64,000 bases of DNA from Symmetrospora coprosmae (lineage: Eukaryota > Basidiomycota > Cystobasidiomycetes > Symmetrosporaceae): the NCBI GenBank assembly GCA_008802785.1, contig VUYT01000006.1, positions 558,001-622,000 on the forward strand, read 5' to 3'. Position 1 is the stretch's first letter. Every line of letters starts with the position of its first letter. The notes beneath the pieces are model-generated. The model searched no databases. It was not told the origin of the DNA and was given only the letters and a program-made list of their open reading frames with translations. Position numbers and translations under genes: made by a program. This document shows positions 42,662 through 52,774 of the stretch, piece after piece.

Positions 42662-44368
42662 CTAGCGGACGTCCGTCAATCGTGCATCTTCCTTCCATGC
42701 CGGCTCGAGCATCTCATTGCTCGGCCTATTCTCGCTTAGTAGCTTCTCTGCCCCTTCCGCTCCTGCAATAGGCAGTCTCATCATCTTGCCCATGTCTGGC
42801 CTCTCTGACGCATCGGGCGGGACGTGGCTGGGTAGCGCGCCGCACTGCTTGAGTGCGGAAGCGTGGTCCCACCAGATGTGCTCGTGGTAGAGCCGGTCGC
42901 CGCGGATGCACACGACGGCGATGAAGGGAACGCGCAGCTGGCGGTTGCTGGGCGGGATGCCGGGAAGACTGTGCGGGGTCCGCGAGCGGGGCGCATCAGC
43001 CACTGCCTCTCCCGAAGTTCGGGGACGCACGAGAGATGGGGGGGAAGACACTTACAACCAGCTCCACTCGGTCGAGTGCGTGCACGAGAAGATGAACTCG
43101 TCGACGATCCGGTCGATCCCCACTGTCCGAGACACGACGCTCAGGGTCGCGTCGGGCGGGTTCGAGAAGATGAAGTGGTCCCGGTAGAAGGCGGTGAGTT
43201 CTGCACGGCCTACGCCGCCGATCATGGTGGGGATGTGATTGACGTAGGGCTCGTCGACCATGGTCTGCGATGCGGTCGTGCGCGCGGTTGTCGGGGGAGA
43301 AGCGGGGGCACGGAAGGACAGCCTGGTTGTTAGCGGGCAGCCGATACTTTCGAGCAAGCTCGAAGCACTCACGCCCATTGTCTTGGCTACGCTGCGTCCT
43401 ACGAACTCGTACCAAGTGTGCTGATCCCATATCTATCGGGGTCACAGTCGACAGCATCAGCCGCGGCCGCCATCAGCACAATCGACAGACCCAACACTGG
43501 CACTTGGCGCGAACGCACCCGCTCCAGATCAAACCACGGTCCACCAATTCTAGGCTTGAGGAAGCCGAGCGTGCGTGTGTGTGCCAAGCTCGCCGCAGAG
43601 TGGTCGTACACGTTGTCGCCATACTCCGGCAGTACAGCAAACGCGGAAGCTGGCACGCCGTCTGACCGGAGATACTCATACGAGCGGCGTCGCTCGGTGT
43701 ATGGGTCGTAGTCATCGTCTGGGACAGGGCAGGCGAGGTCTGGCGCGGTTGTTGCGCTAGCAGCAGAAGGGAAGGTGTGCTCGATCGTGGGGATCGCGCA
43801 GCCTGATGGAACAAGGCTGCCGTAGGATGCCAATATGCAGATCTGTTGCAGAAGATCCGGCGAGGCAGACAAGCACTGGCAGAGCGGCTCGACGGTTGCT
43901 GGATCGTAAACTGCGGAGCGGGTCGGCAGCTCGAGGTCAGCTAGCACCCGAGGCAGCCTTTCGGTCCGGAGGTATGGGGCACTGGCACACACCAAACACG
44001 GCGAACTTGTCCTTGGTCGTGCAATCACTTGCCCCCTTGAGGGCCTCGACAGCGGACTGGACAGTCTGTCTCAGAGTGTCTGCCGATGCGGCGCGGGCCG
44101 GAATGCCGACTACGGTGAACCCCTCCTCTGCCCACTTGTGGACTGGGTCCGGGTCCAGGGTGCGAGCTCGCGCTGTACCAGGTGGTGCTGTAGGAGGAAG
44201 GAACATGATGATCCCTGGCCCGCGCCCGCGTCTGCTGAGGGGCGGCTGAAGGAAGAGGCCTGCAGCATCGGCTGCGACTGAGCGGCGGGGAGCTGAAGGG
44301 AGTGGGACGGGAGCTTCATCAGGATGGCTGGGGTCATAGGAGGTAGGAAAAGGAGATGAGGAGGTCAT
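42662..44368 (-). CDS. Dienelactone-hydrolase-like protein with C-terminal SnoaL-like domain
   Basis: Fungal proteins annotated as carboxymethylenebutenolidase often have this layout. The N-terminal half resembles an alpha/beta-hydrolase: GRGPGIIMFLPPTAPPG, WAEEGFTVVGI, LLQQICILASYGS. After splicing, IWDQHTWYEF and VGRSVAKTMG lead to a SnoaL-like cone: TMVDEPYVNHIPTMIGGVG, LTAFYRDHFIFSNPPDATL, SRTVGIDRIVDEFIFSCTHS, FLPGIPPSNRQLRVPFIAV and LYHEHIWWDHASALKQCGAL. Five exons, about 470 residues, start at 44368. The usual hydrolase nucleophile G-x-C-x-G is not evident; around it I see LASYGSLVPSG only. Whether it retains hydrolase activity is doubtful. No aromatic-degradation genes lie nearby. Confidence 0.8.
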
Positions 44369-44776
44369 TGTGCAGGCTCAGCGTCAGATGCGAACGGTCA
44401 GTGCGGACGAAGAAAAGGGAGCGCATGAAGCCGTCACGTGTAACGAGAGGATCTCTCGACGGGAGGAGCTCTTGTCGCTGATGCATGTACGGCAGCAGCA
44501 ATATTATTGTGATGTACTCGCGCACAGTGGATGGACACCCACAATACGTAACACGAGCACAGGGAAGGGCCCGACCGCAGTAACACATCTCGGTCTCCGT
44601 TCTCCCCCGCCCAGCCTCGAACGCGACGTCAGTGGCGGCCCAGTGAAGGCTCCGAGACCTTCGCGAGGTCTGACGTGGTGAAAAGGGACGGATACGCACA
44701 CACGCACGCAGGTTTGCACTGCTCTGCTCTGTTCTGCTACCATCCATCCACCACCTCCATCTCAGGCATCGCAGGA
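44369..44776. other. Divergent intergenic region
   Basis: It lies between the starts of the hydrolase/SnoaL gene and the next small gene. No gene is seen. Confidence 0.4.
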
Positions 44777-45573
44777 ATGGACCAGCTCAAGGGCGCCCTC
44801 GGTCTCGGCGGGGACGACGCGAACGTCAGCGACCAACAGGGCACCGCCAATGCTGCAGAGACGGCACAGCAACAGCAACAGCAGGGAGAAGGTCAGGAAG
44901 GCGGCAGCTGGTTCTCAAACAAGCTCAATTCAAGCCTTGGTGGAGGCAAGGAGTCCGAGAAGAAGGAGGGTGCGTTCGTCCTGCGTTGACGCGTTGTCTG
45001 TATGCTGCCGGCCACACAGATAGCGGAGATGGGAGCACGCCCGAGGCGTCATAGGCACCCTAGACAGGATACTTGGGGCTGACGCATGGTCTCATTGCGG
45101 TCTGACAGACTACCTTGACAAGGCGTAGGTTCCGCTTGAGAGTGCCGAGCAGGATTGAGATCGACGGTGCCGGAGACTGACGCGCGCGCGCGTTCTTGCC
45201 CTGGCCGACACAGCATTGACGCCTACCAGCAATGTGCGTTCTGCGTCTTGAGATCGGCCTCGCCGCACTCCCTGGCGAACGCTACATGCACATGCGACTC
45301 TGCAACTGATGCTCCGCATCTTTCGTCAAACAGACGTCCAAGGCGGCGGCGACCAGTCCAACGAGACGTGGCAGGAGCAGCAGAAGGACGAGTTCCTGAG
45401 CGACAGCATCAGACAGGTGAGTCTCCTCGCACCTCCCATCTTGTTCCGTTGCCGTGCGCGTGTCGATGTCGGCTTTTGCTGAACCATAACGTCCTCTCCG
45501 TCGGCGCTGATGCCGACAGGGCTACAAGCAGGCCACAGGCCAGGAGTTCTTTGTCAAGGACAAGGAGCACTGA
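44777..45573 (+). CDS. Small conserved fungal hydrophilic protein, five exons
   Basis: Exons 44777-44969, 45109-45124, 45212-45231, 45334-45416 and 45520-45573 join in frame to 121 residues. The N terminus MDQLKGALGLGG is followed by a Gln/Gly-rich linker, WFSNKLNSSLGGG, then a helical core DYLDKAIDAYQQYVQGGG and SIRQGYKQATGQEFFVKDKE at the end. This architecture (MDxLKxA start, DYLDKxID helix, YKxATGxxF end) recalls small fungal stress- or DNA-damage-annotated proteins, whose molecular role is not established. The second and third exons are only 16 and 20 nt, yet both are needed to build the conserved helix. There is no signal peptide; cytosolic or peripheral membrane location is likely. Confidence 0.78.
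45109..45124 (+). other. 16-nt micro-exon (small protein gene)
   Basis: ACTACCTTGACAAGGC lies between a CTGACAG acceptor and a GTAGGT donor and encodes part of DYLDKA. Confidence 0.7.
45212..45231 (+). other. 20-nt micro-exon (small protein gene)
   Basis: This 20-nt exon (CATTGACG...CAGCAAT) lies between GACACAG and GTGCGTTC and completes IDAYQQY. Without it the reading frame of exon 4 cannot be entered. Confidence 0.7.
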
Positions 45574-46048
45574 GTGCGGACATTGCCGACGAGTTGTCAT
45601 TTTGTCGAGGCCAGGTGCCCGGAGCCCGCGAGATATATATACGAGTATCGCTAGACGCGCATACATGCGGGGCTGCTCGTAGCAATGCAGACGTGCTTTC
45701 GCTACTGCGCATGCATGCGCGGCAGGGTGAGAACCCAGTGTTGCCGCTCGCTTGTTTCCATTCATCGCGCGCAGTCTGTCCGCTTGTGCATATTGGTAGC
45801 TGTCCGGGTCGACCTGCTCCAGCGACTGCACCTCTGAGCGCTATGAGAGGCCTCTCTGACCACGACCAACCTCGGCCGACCGACCATTTCCGACAAAGGG
45901 AGGCTGCTCCACACAGGCACGGTACTCGTACGCCAGAGCGGATCCGACACTCTGGCTTGCTTGCTGGCGACGCAACGAGCGCGCTCGTCCTGCTCTTGCA
46001 CAGAGGGTTAGCAGCGGCAGCACCGCGAGCCCATCCCTCGTCACCACC
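45574..46048. other. Intergenic region upstream of the MFS gene
   Basis: A TATATATA stretch lies near 45633. No gene is recognised. Confidence 0.4.
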
Positions 46049-48918
46049 ATGGCGCCCAAGAAGCAGCTGCCAAAGCCGCCGGCCATTGTGAAGGGTCGCC
46101 TCGTCGGGCAGCCCCTCCTCTATGCCGTATCGTGCTTTGCCTCGCTGGGCGTCTTCCTCTTCGGCTACGAGTGCGTGCAAGTCCAGTCTCGTCGCGCGCG
46201 CGGACTTGGCCAGATGAGACGGGTCCGACAAGGCTGATATCTGCGCTGCGTGGTCGTGCTCGCCAACAGCCAAGGAGTCATGAGCGGGATCATCACCACG
46301 GTGTGTGCTCTCTTCTGTCTATTCGTCTCCCTGCCTGGCTTTCATCGGATGCGCGCAGAGCGCACCCGTGCTGAGACGCCCCACGACCACCGAAACCCAC
46401 CGCTTCGCTGTGAACAGCCCTACTTCAAAGCCGCCTTCCACAATCCTACGCGCTACGAGCTCGGGACAATGGTTGCCATCCTCGAGATTGGCGCGTTCAG
46501 TGCGTGCTGCCCTCCTACCTGCCGTGCACTTGGGTTTACCGACTGACACGCCCATAACCCCCATCACACGCGACAGTGACGTCTCTGGCGGCCGGGCGTG
46601 TGGGCGACCTGTTCGGGCGTCGCAGGACCCTATTCTGGGGCGCAATCATCTTCTCCATCGGAGGTGCCATCCAGACGTTTGCGTCCACCTTTGAAGTCAT
46701 GGTCTTGTAGGTACTGGCCCTGGTCGGATCGCTCTCACGGCTTGCTGTCTCTAATTCCCATTGTGCCCCTTCGACTTCACTTCTCCCAGCGGTCGCATTA
46801 TCAGCGGCTTTGGCGTGGGCTTCTTGTCGTAAGTGTCCACCTCTACGTGCATACTGGTTCCCTGCGCACTGGAAGCTGACCGCCTGTCTCACATTTCGGC
46901 CACACTAGGATGATCGTGGTAAGCACTTACGAACTTGACAGCCGGTCTCCTGATGAGTATTCTAAGCGTATTGCGCTCCCTACAGCCTGTCTATCAATCC
47001 GAGATTTCCGAGGCAGACAACGTGAGTTCCCTAGCATCACGGCGCTGTTCACACGACCCGATTCTTACTCTCGAGCCCTCTGCTACCTGATCTCCAGCGT
47101 GGGAAGCTGGCCTGCATCGAATTTACTGGCAACATTGCCGGGTACGCCTCGTCCGTGTGGATTGACTACGTGTGCTCGTTCTTCGAGAGCGACCTCAGCT
47201 GGCGCCTGCCGCTTGGCATCCAGTTTGTGATTGGGACCATCCTCGCGTGCGGCTCGCTGCTCATCCCAGAGTCGCCGCGCTGGCTCCTCGACACGGACCA
47301 GGACAAGGAAGGCATGCGCGTCATTGCGGACCTTTACGGCGCCGGCGACCCGAACAACAAGCATGCACGGAGAGAGTTCCGAGAGATCAAGGAGGGCGTT
47401 CTGGCGGATGTGCGTTGACTGCACTCACTGCAATGCTGTGCAGGGCCGGACTTGCGGCAAACTTGCTGAAACCCGCTTTGTCCGGCTTCCCTAGCGCTCA
47501 AAGGGCTCCCGAGGCTACATTGACATGTTCAGGCAGTATCCCTACCGCGTCTTCATCGCCATGTCGGCGCAGGCATTCGCCCAGCTGAACGGCATCAACG
47601 GTGAGCCCCATCGACAAGCCAGCCCTACTCGAGAGCCTTCGGCTAACTCGCTCGTTGCGCATTCCGCAGTCATCTCGTACTACGCGCCGCTTGTGTTCGA
47701 GCAAGCCGGATGGATCGGGCGCGACGCCATCCTGATGACGGGCCTGAACTCGCTCGTCTACATCGCCTCGACCATACCGCCTTGGTACCTGGTCGACATC
47801 TGGGGACGCCGCTTCATGCTCATGTCCGGCGCGCTCATCATGGCCGTCTTTCTCTTCCTCATCGGGTTCTGGATGTACCTCGATGCGAGCTATACGCCAA
47901 CCGCCGTCGTCGCATGCGTCGTGGCGTACAATGCTGCATTCGGCTTCTCGTGGGTCGAGCTTCCGCATTGGCAATTGCATGTGCCGCTGCTGGAGTCTGG
48001 ATGGCTCGAGCTAACGATGCTGTTGCAACCCTCTCTGCGCACGCTGGCACCAGATGGGGACCGTGAGTCAGCCTGTTCCGCTTCCGCTCTCGATCCGAAG
48101 CTGACATTTACCCATTCGACAGTATCCCATGGCTATACGTGAGCACATATCACAGAGTATCGCCTCAAGACAGGAGGTTGATCACCGTTCGCATCCGCAG
48201 CCGCCCGAGATCATGCCTCTGACTGTCCGAGTCAAGGGAGTCTCCCTCTCCACGGCTACGAACTGGGCCTTCAACTGGTTGGTTGGCGAAGGCACACCGA
48301 TCCTCCAGGAGAAGATCAAGTGGATGCTCTATCCTGTGCGTCCGACCTGCCTTGGGGTGGTGAACAGGCGTTGAAGCTGACCCGGACGCTACGCTACCCT
48401 GTTTTCCAGATGCATGGCTGCTTCTGCTGCCTGTCGTTCTTGCTGGTCTACTTTCGTACGTGTGCAGACATCCACGCGAGTCGCATAGCTGTTCCTGCTG
48501 ACCGCGGTCCCTCTCTTGCGCCTGAACAAGTCTTCCCGGAAACAAAGGGCATTCCACTCGGTACATTCGCAGTCCTTGGCGGCGTGCAAGGTGCCCGTTC
48601 GGCTAGCTGACACTGCCACCGCATCTGTGAACAGAGGAGATGGATGACATCTTCAAGGACGCGGGCTCGCAAGAAGACGTGGAGGAGCGGGCTCCTCTGC
48701 GCATGTCCGCCGCAGATCGCGCGCGTACAGAGCCACCGCGGCTCACAGACGACGCCGACCCGACGGAGGGCGACGCGTCGAAAGCCGGTCTGCTCGGCCG
48801 GCTGTTTGGCGGCTCACGGACATCGGTCGACGAAGAAGGGCGGCCGGGCGCTCCCCCTGCAACGACGGCGGGAAATGGCACTTCGAGTACGCACAGGTAC
48901 CGCAGCACGGATCAATAG
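46049..48918 (+). CDS. Sugar-porter family MFS transporter
   Basis: A plasma-membrane sugar/H+ symporter of the major facilitator superfamily. More than a dozen small exons join. Landmarks in order are LFGYDQGVMSGI, LEIGAFMTSLAAGRVGDLFGRRRT (motif A), GRIISGFGVGFLS, PVYQSEISEAD, RGKLACIEFTGNIAGYAS, PESPRWLLD, AQAFAQLNGIN, VISYYAPLVFEQAG, DIWGRRFML, AAFGFSWGPIPWLYPPEIMP rebuilt from four exons, and FPETKGIPLEEMDDIF. Twelve membrane helices are expected. Micro-exons at 46909-46918, 48054-48062 and 48123-48138 are needed. The stop at 48916 (TAG) is followed by a long open continuation in the same frame, so the C-terminal tail may be longer. The substrate cannot be set from sequence alone. Confidence 0.9.
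46909..46918 (+). other. 10-nt micro-exon of the MFS gene
   Basis: GATGATCGTG lies between CACACTAG and GTAAGC. It gives S-M-I-V before PVYQSEI, the expected sugar-porter order. Confidence 0.7.
48054..48062 (+). other. 9-nt micro-exon of the MFS gene
   Basis: ATGGGGACC lies between GGCACCAG and GTGAGT. It encodes the W-G-P of the conserved FSWGPIPW motif. Confidence 0.78.
48123..48138 (+). other. 16-nt micro-exon of the MFS gene
   Basis: TATCCCATGGCTATAC lies between TTCGACAG and GTGAGC. It encodes IPWLY of the same motif. Confidence 0.78.
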
Positions 48919-49884
48919 GAACTCGCGGGAGAGGAAGAGCACTTTATCCTGGACGATAGTGATGATGCCGACGACCACGGCGATGCGGCGCGCAGGAAAG
49001 GCAACGAGGATGCACAGCATGGGCATGGCAAGGGTAGCGGGAAGGGGATAGAGCAGAGGATCGAGCATGCGCGAAAGGAGCAGCGCGGTGACACCGAGGG
49101 GGAGGAGATTCCACTCCAGATCCTTCGATGACGGGTGCTCTGCTCCGCGCGGTCAATGCGGGAAGACGCGTCTCGGCTCGCTGCTTTCTTCCCTCTTCTT
49201 TCTCTGCTTCACTGCTCTCCCATTTTCCTCATCCCGCACCACATAGCCGCATCGTTCCGACCATCGTCTTTCAGCAGCACATCATCGTCTTCCAGACCGC
49301 TCTTCTCCTCCCACAGCGCATACCACCGATAGGGTGACTTACGGCGGTCCACACACTCCGGTCCAGATGCTGTTCCCCCGGTCTCGCAAGCACGTGTATC
49401 ACTCACTCTTCCTTCGTCCTACCGCTCAAATTGGCTTGCGAATGCTGCCGCTGGCATCGATATTCACCCAAGTGTAACGTACGTATATCCGCAGTCGCTG
49501 GTAGACCAACATGGTATAGAGATCAGCCAAAGCATCACATCACTGCTGCGGTTGCGTGTAGCGGTCGCGGTTGCATCGCTGGCAGCGGACGGCACGATGG
49601 AGGTGGCGACTTTGGCACCGGTCAGAGTCGGCCGTTGACAGCTTCAGGCTGCCTTGACAACCGTTCCAGCTGCTGCATGACGACCGTGTTTCTGGAAGCT
49701 GCTCGTGACACCTTCAGATTCTCCTTCTCCTTCTCCTCTCCACCCTTCCTCTTTCCTTTTCCCTCCATCCTCTGTCCTCCATACCGAATCCTCACTCCCT
49801 CGATCTGCAACCTTCCTCTCGTCGCTGGCCGACCACTTTACTATTCGTTTCCTCCCACTCCACTCTCATCCACACACACAGAAG
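48919..49884. other. Region between MFS gene and small secreted protein gene
   Basis: The first 213 bp (to 49131) stay open in the MFS frame after its TAG stop. The rest is presumed 5' region, with a CT-rich tract at about 49715-49775. Confidence 0.45.
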
Positions 49885-50340
49885 ATGCGATACTCCGTGG
49901 CCGTCCTCCTCGGCGCGCTCTGCGTTATCCTCCTCTCGGGCTTGCCGGCCACTGCCCGGATCACTGGCAATGGCAATGGCCAGGCCAAGCGGTGCGGCCT
50001 CCTCTACAAAGAGTGCTATCTGCGACGAGCTGTGACTGATACGCAGGCCTCGGACTCATGCGGAGCAGTGCGCCTTCCGTGGCTCCCGACAAAGAGCGAC
50101 GGTGGTGGTGGGTCTTGTTCTCTTGGGCGTACTCGTGCTCGCACTCGCATGCGCATCTGCAGCACGCCTGCACCCATCAGACTGCCCGGGGAAGAGCTGA
50201 ACTGACGTGTGATGCCTGCCTTCCTCTCAGACGGAATTGTGCCCTTCGTGGCCGGCGACGCTGCCAAGATCAAGAAGCGCGACTTTGAGCTCACCAAGGC
50301 TGCTAACGAGCGCAGTAGGCAGGCGCGTGCAAGGAAGTAA
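49885..50340 (+). CDS. Small secreted protein candidate
   Basis: The ATG at 49885 opens a classic signal peptide, MRYSVAVLLGALCVILLSG followed by LPATA, with likely cleavage after Ala-24 or so. The mature part starts RITGNGNGQAKRCG with two Cys close by (KRCGLLYKEC). An intron ending near 50231 leads to DGIVPFVAGDAAKIKKRDF and a Lys/Arg-rich end at 50340. The exact donor is uncertain because several GT sites in GGTGGTGGTGGG fit. A perfect GTAAGT at the stop codon could also splice to a further exon at about 50381. Length is roughly 100-110 residues. I do not recognise a family; effector or wall-associated roles would be guesswork. Confidence 0.55.
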
Positions 50341-50669
50341 GTAGGCAGGCAGGCCTTCCCCTCACCTGCTGCTTGTCCAGACGAGCGGATCTCAAGCCCA
50401 CCAAATGGCAACGGGCAGAATGGAACGAAGGCAGCCGGATCATCGCCGCCGCGCAGGAAGGGATGCTGGACATTCTCTCTCTCTCGAGCCGTGTAGACTA
50501 CCCGCTCGCTGTAGCTGCTCCTGCTCGTACTCTACTCGAACAGATCCGTAGCGCGTGCAATGGCCGTCCTCCGTCACGTGGAGCCTTACTGTATCCTGCG
50601 GATTGTCGCCCATCAGGCTCTCTTGCTTCTACCAATCAGTATTGCACACACAGAGACAGAGAAGCCATC
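50341..50669. other. Spacer, possible extra exon
   Basis: An open stretch after an acceptor near 50380 (ADLKPTKWQRAEWNEG) could belong to the small secreted protein gene. Otherwise it is the 5' region of the BEM46-like gene. Confidence 0.35.
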
Positions 50670-52385
50670 ATGGAAGAGGCCATCCGACTGCAGCGCATCG
50701 CCCAGGTCGCGTCCCAGACGTTCAGCAGCCACCTCCCCGGCCCGCTCTTGCTCGCAAAGCTAGCCGGAGGCGCATTCGTCGCCCTCGGTGCAGCTCTGTG
50801 CGTCCTTGCTATGCTGAAGCAGCTCCTCGATTGGCTTGTTCCTCTTCTGACGTCTCCTCCTCGTCCTCTGCTGCTGTCGCTGTCTGTGCTGTGCCTGCCT
50901 GCGACTGCCCGCCACTCATCGGGAATCCCTCCAGCTTCTTGTGCGTGCAGGTCCCAGGATAGCCAGGACACAAGATATTAGCGGCTGAATGGCTTCATAT
51001 GCACACTTCTACAGCGGACAGACATACATCATCTACCCTTCATACGCCCCGTCCGGCTCGCGCACAAATGTGCCCACCCCAGCGCAGCACCACATGCCCC
51101 ACTACGAGGATCTCACCCTCGAGACGCCAGACAACCTGAAGATCAAAGCCTACCTCATCCTCCAGGGCGCCACTGCGTCCAATGTCGGGAAACCCAAGCT
51201 CAACACCGAGGCCGCGAGCAGGCCCACCATCCTCTTCCTCCACGCGAATGCCGGAAACATGGTGCGTGAGAGTGGCCAGCCTGCACGTATGGCAGCTCAT
51301 GGTGTCCGAGACTACTTCTTTCACCTACTTGAACGCATCAGATGCTGACGCTCTCGACCTTCTGGCCGTTCCCGAAATTGCATCTCGCTCCTCTGCCATT
51401 CCATTTGGCATTCGCTGGACAAAGGGACATCGACTGCCCTTTGCACACATCTTCTACTCGAGGCTGAAGTGCAATGTCATGATGCTCTCATACCGCGGGT
51501 GCGCATTCCTCCCGCCAGTCAGGTTCATTGTCGACCAGCGATACTGACTCGCTCATTCTCTGTTTCCGCCGGCTATTCGTCTCACTTTTCGCTCCTGGCA
51601 GGTACGGTCTTTCCGAAGGCCGGCCGAACGAAGCTGGTATCCGGCTCGATGCACAGCTCGCCCTCGACTACATCTCGTCCCACCCTCTGCTCGAGAAGAC
51701 GAAAGTGATTCTGTACGGCCAGAGCATCGGTGGAGCGGTAGCAATCGATCTCGCAGCGACCAACCCAGATCGGATCGCGGGCGTCGTGCTCGAGAACACG
51801 TTCCTGACCCTCCGCCAGGTCGCAATGGAAAGCCTACCGATTGCTACGCCGTACATCATGGCCGGCCTCCTCCGCGAAAAATGGTGCGTCTCCCCAATCC
51901 CGCTTCTGGTCAGCCTGCACAAGGCCGGCGCTGATGCTTTGACCCGGATACCTGTGACGACTTACAGGGACAGCGCCACAGCCATCAAGAAGTTCCCCTC
52001 TACGCTTCCCACGCTCTTCCTCTCCGGCAGCATGGACGAGATCGTGCCCCCGAGCCATTTCCTCGCACTGCACGAGATGTGCCCCTCTGAGCGCAAGACG
52101 CTCAAAGAGTTCCCCTACGGCACGCACAACGACACTTGCGTTGCGCCGGGGTACTGGCAGGAGATCCAGCGCTTCTTGAAGAATGTCGTCAGCGTCGACG
52201 TGCCGGAGATACGCACTGCGCAGGAGCAGGAGAAGGAGAAGGCGCAGCTCACACCGGGTGCCCAGGGACTTGGTGCTAGAGAAGGGCAGCACCCTCTCCG
52301 GCAGCGGACATTTGACGAGCGAAGGATGGATGGCGCAGAGAAGGAGCTCGAGGGGACTATTGGAGCAGGAAGTATTGCACCGTGA
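50670..52385 (+). CDS. BEM46/ABHD13-like alpha/beta hydrolase
   Basis: A membrane-anchored serine hydrolase of the BEM46 family; the substrate is unknown. The N terminus MEEAIRLQRIAQ is followed by a membrane anchor (LLLAKLAGGAFVALGAAL). After an intron near 50803 come YIIYPSYAPSGSR, DLTLETPDNLKIKAYLI, TILFLHANAGNM, MMLSYRGYGLSEG joined across an intron, ILYGQSIGGAVAIDLAA with the nucleophile Ser, VLENTFLTL, WDSATAIKKF joined by splicing, FLSGSMDEIVPPSH with the acidic residue, and GTHNDTCVAPGYW with the catalytic His. The triad is complete. A Glu/Gln-rich tail follows. The junction between exons 1 and 2 is the least certain. Confidence 0.88.
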
Positions 52386-52774
52386 AGTTGGTTAGTAGTC
52401 AAAATGGCGTTGTTTGCCTGCGCAAGCGTAAATCCGCTGTATGCCGTGCTCCGATTGCCGTCTCCGCCGGTCACCGGCCGCATCGGCGATCATCTCCGCC
52501 CTCTCGCCGGCCTTTCCCTTCCTTCCTTTTCCTTCCACCTCCTTCCTTCCGCTTTCCGCTTTCTGCCTCTTCCCTCTTGCTTTCCTCCTTGCCTTTTCCT
52601 GCCTGCTCCCTTCTCCCCTTTCCTTCCCTTTTCCTCATCCACTCCTTCTCATCCTGTCGCCCTGGCCCTCTCCCACGCCAACTGACACAGTAATAACAGA
52701 GAGGTCCCATAGCAAGATCCGGCAGCCTAACCATCTGTAGGTGAGTGGACTGACGTGATCAAGTACATGTCTGC
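52386..52774. repeat. Intergenic region with long polypyrimidine tract
   Basis: From about 52510 to 52680 the plus strand is almost purely C/T, with CCTTCC and CCTTTTCC repeats. It lies in front of the F-box-like gene. Such tracts are common in fungal 5' regions and can adopt triplex structures. Confidence 0.6.
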
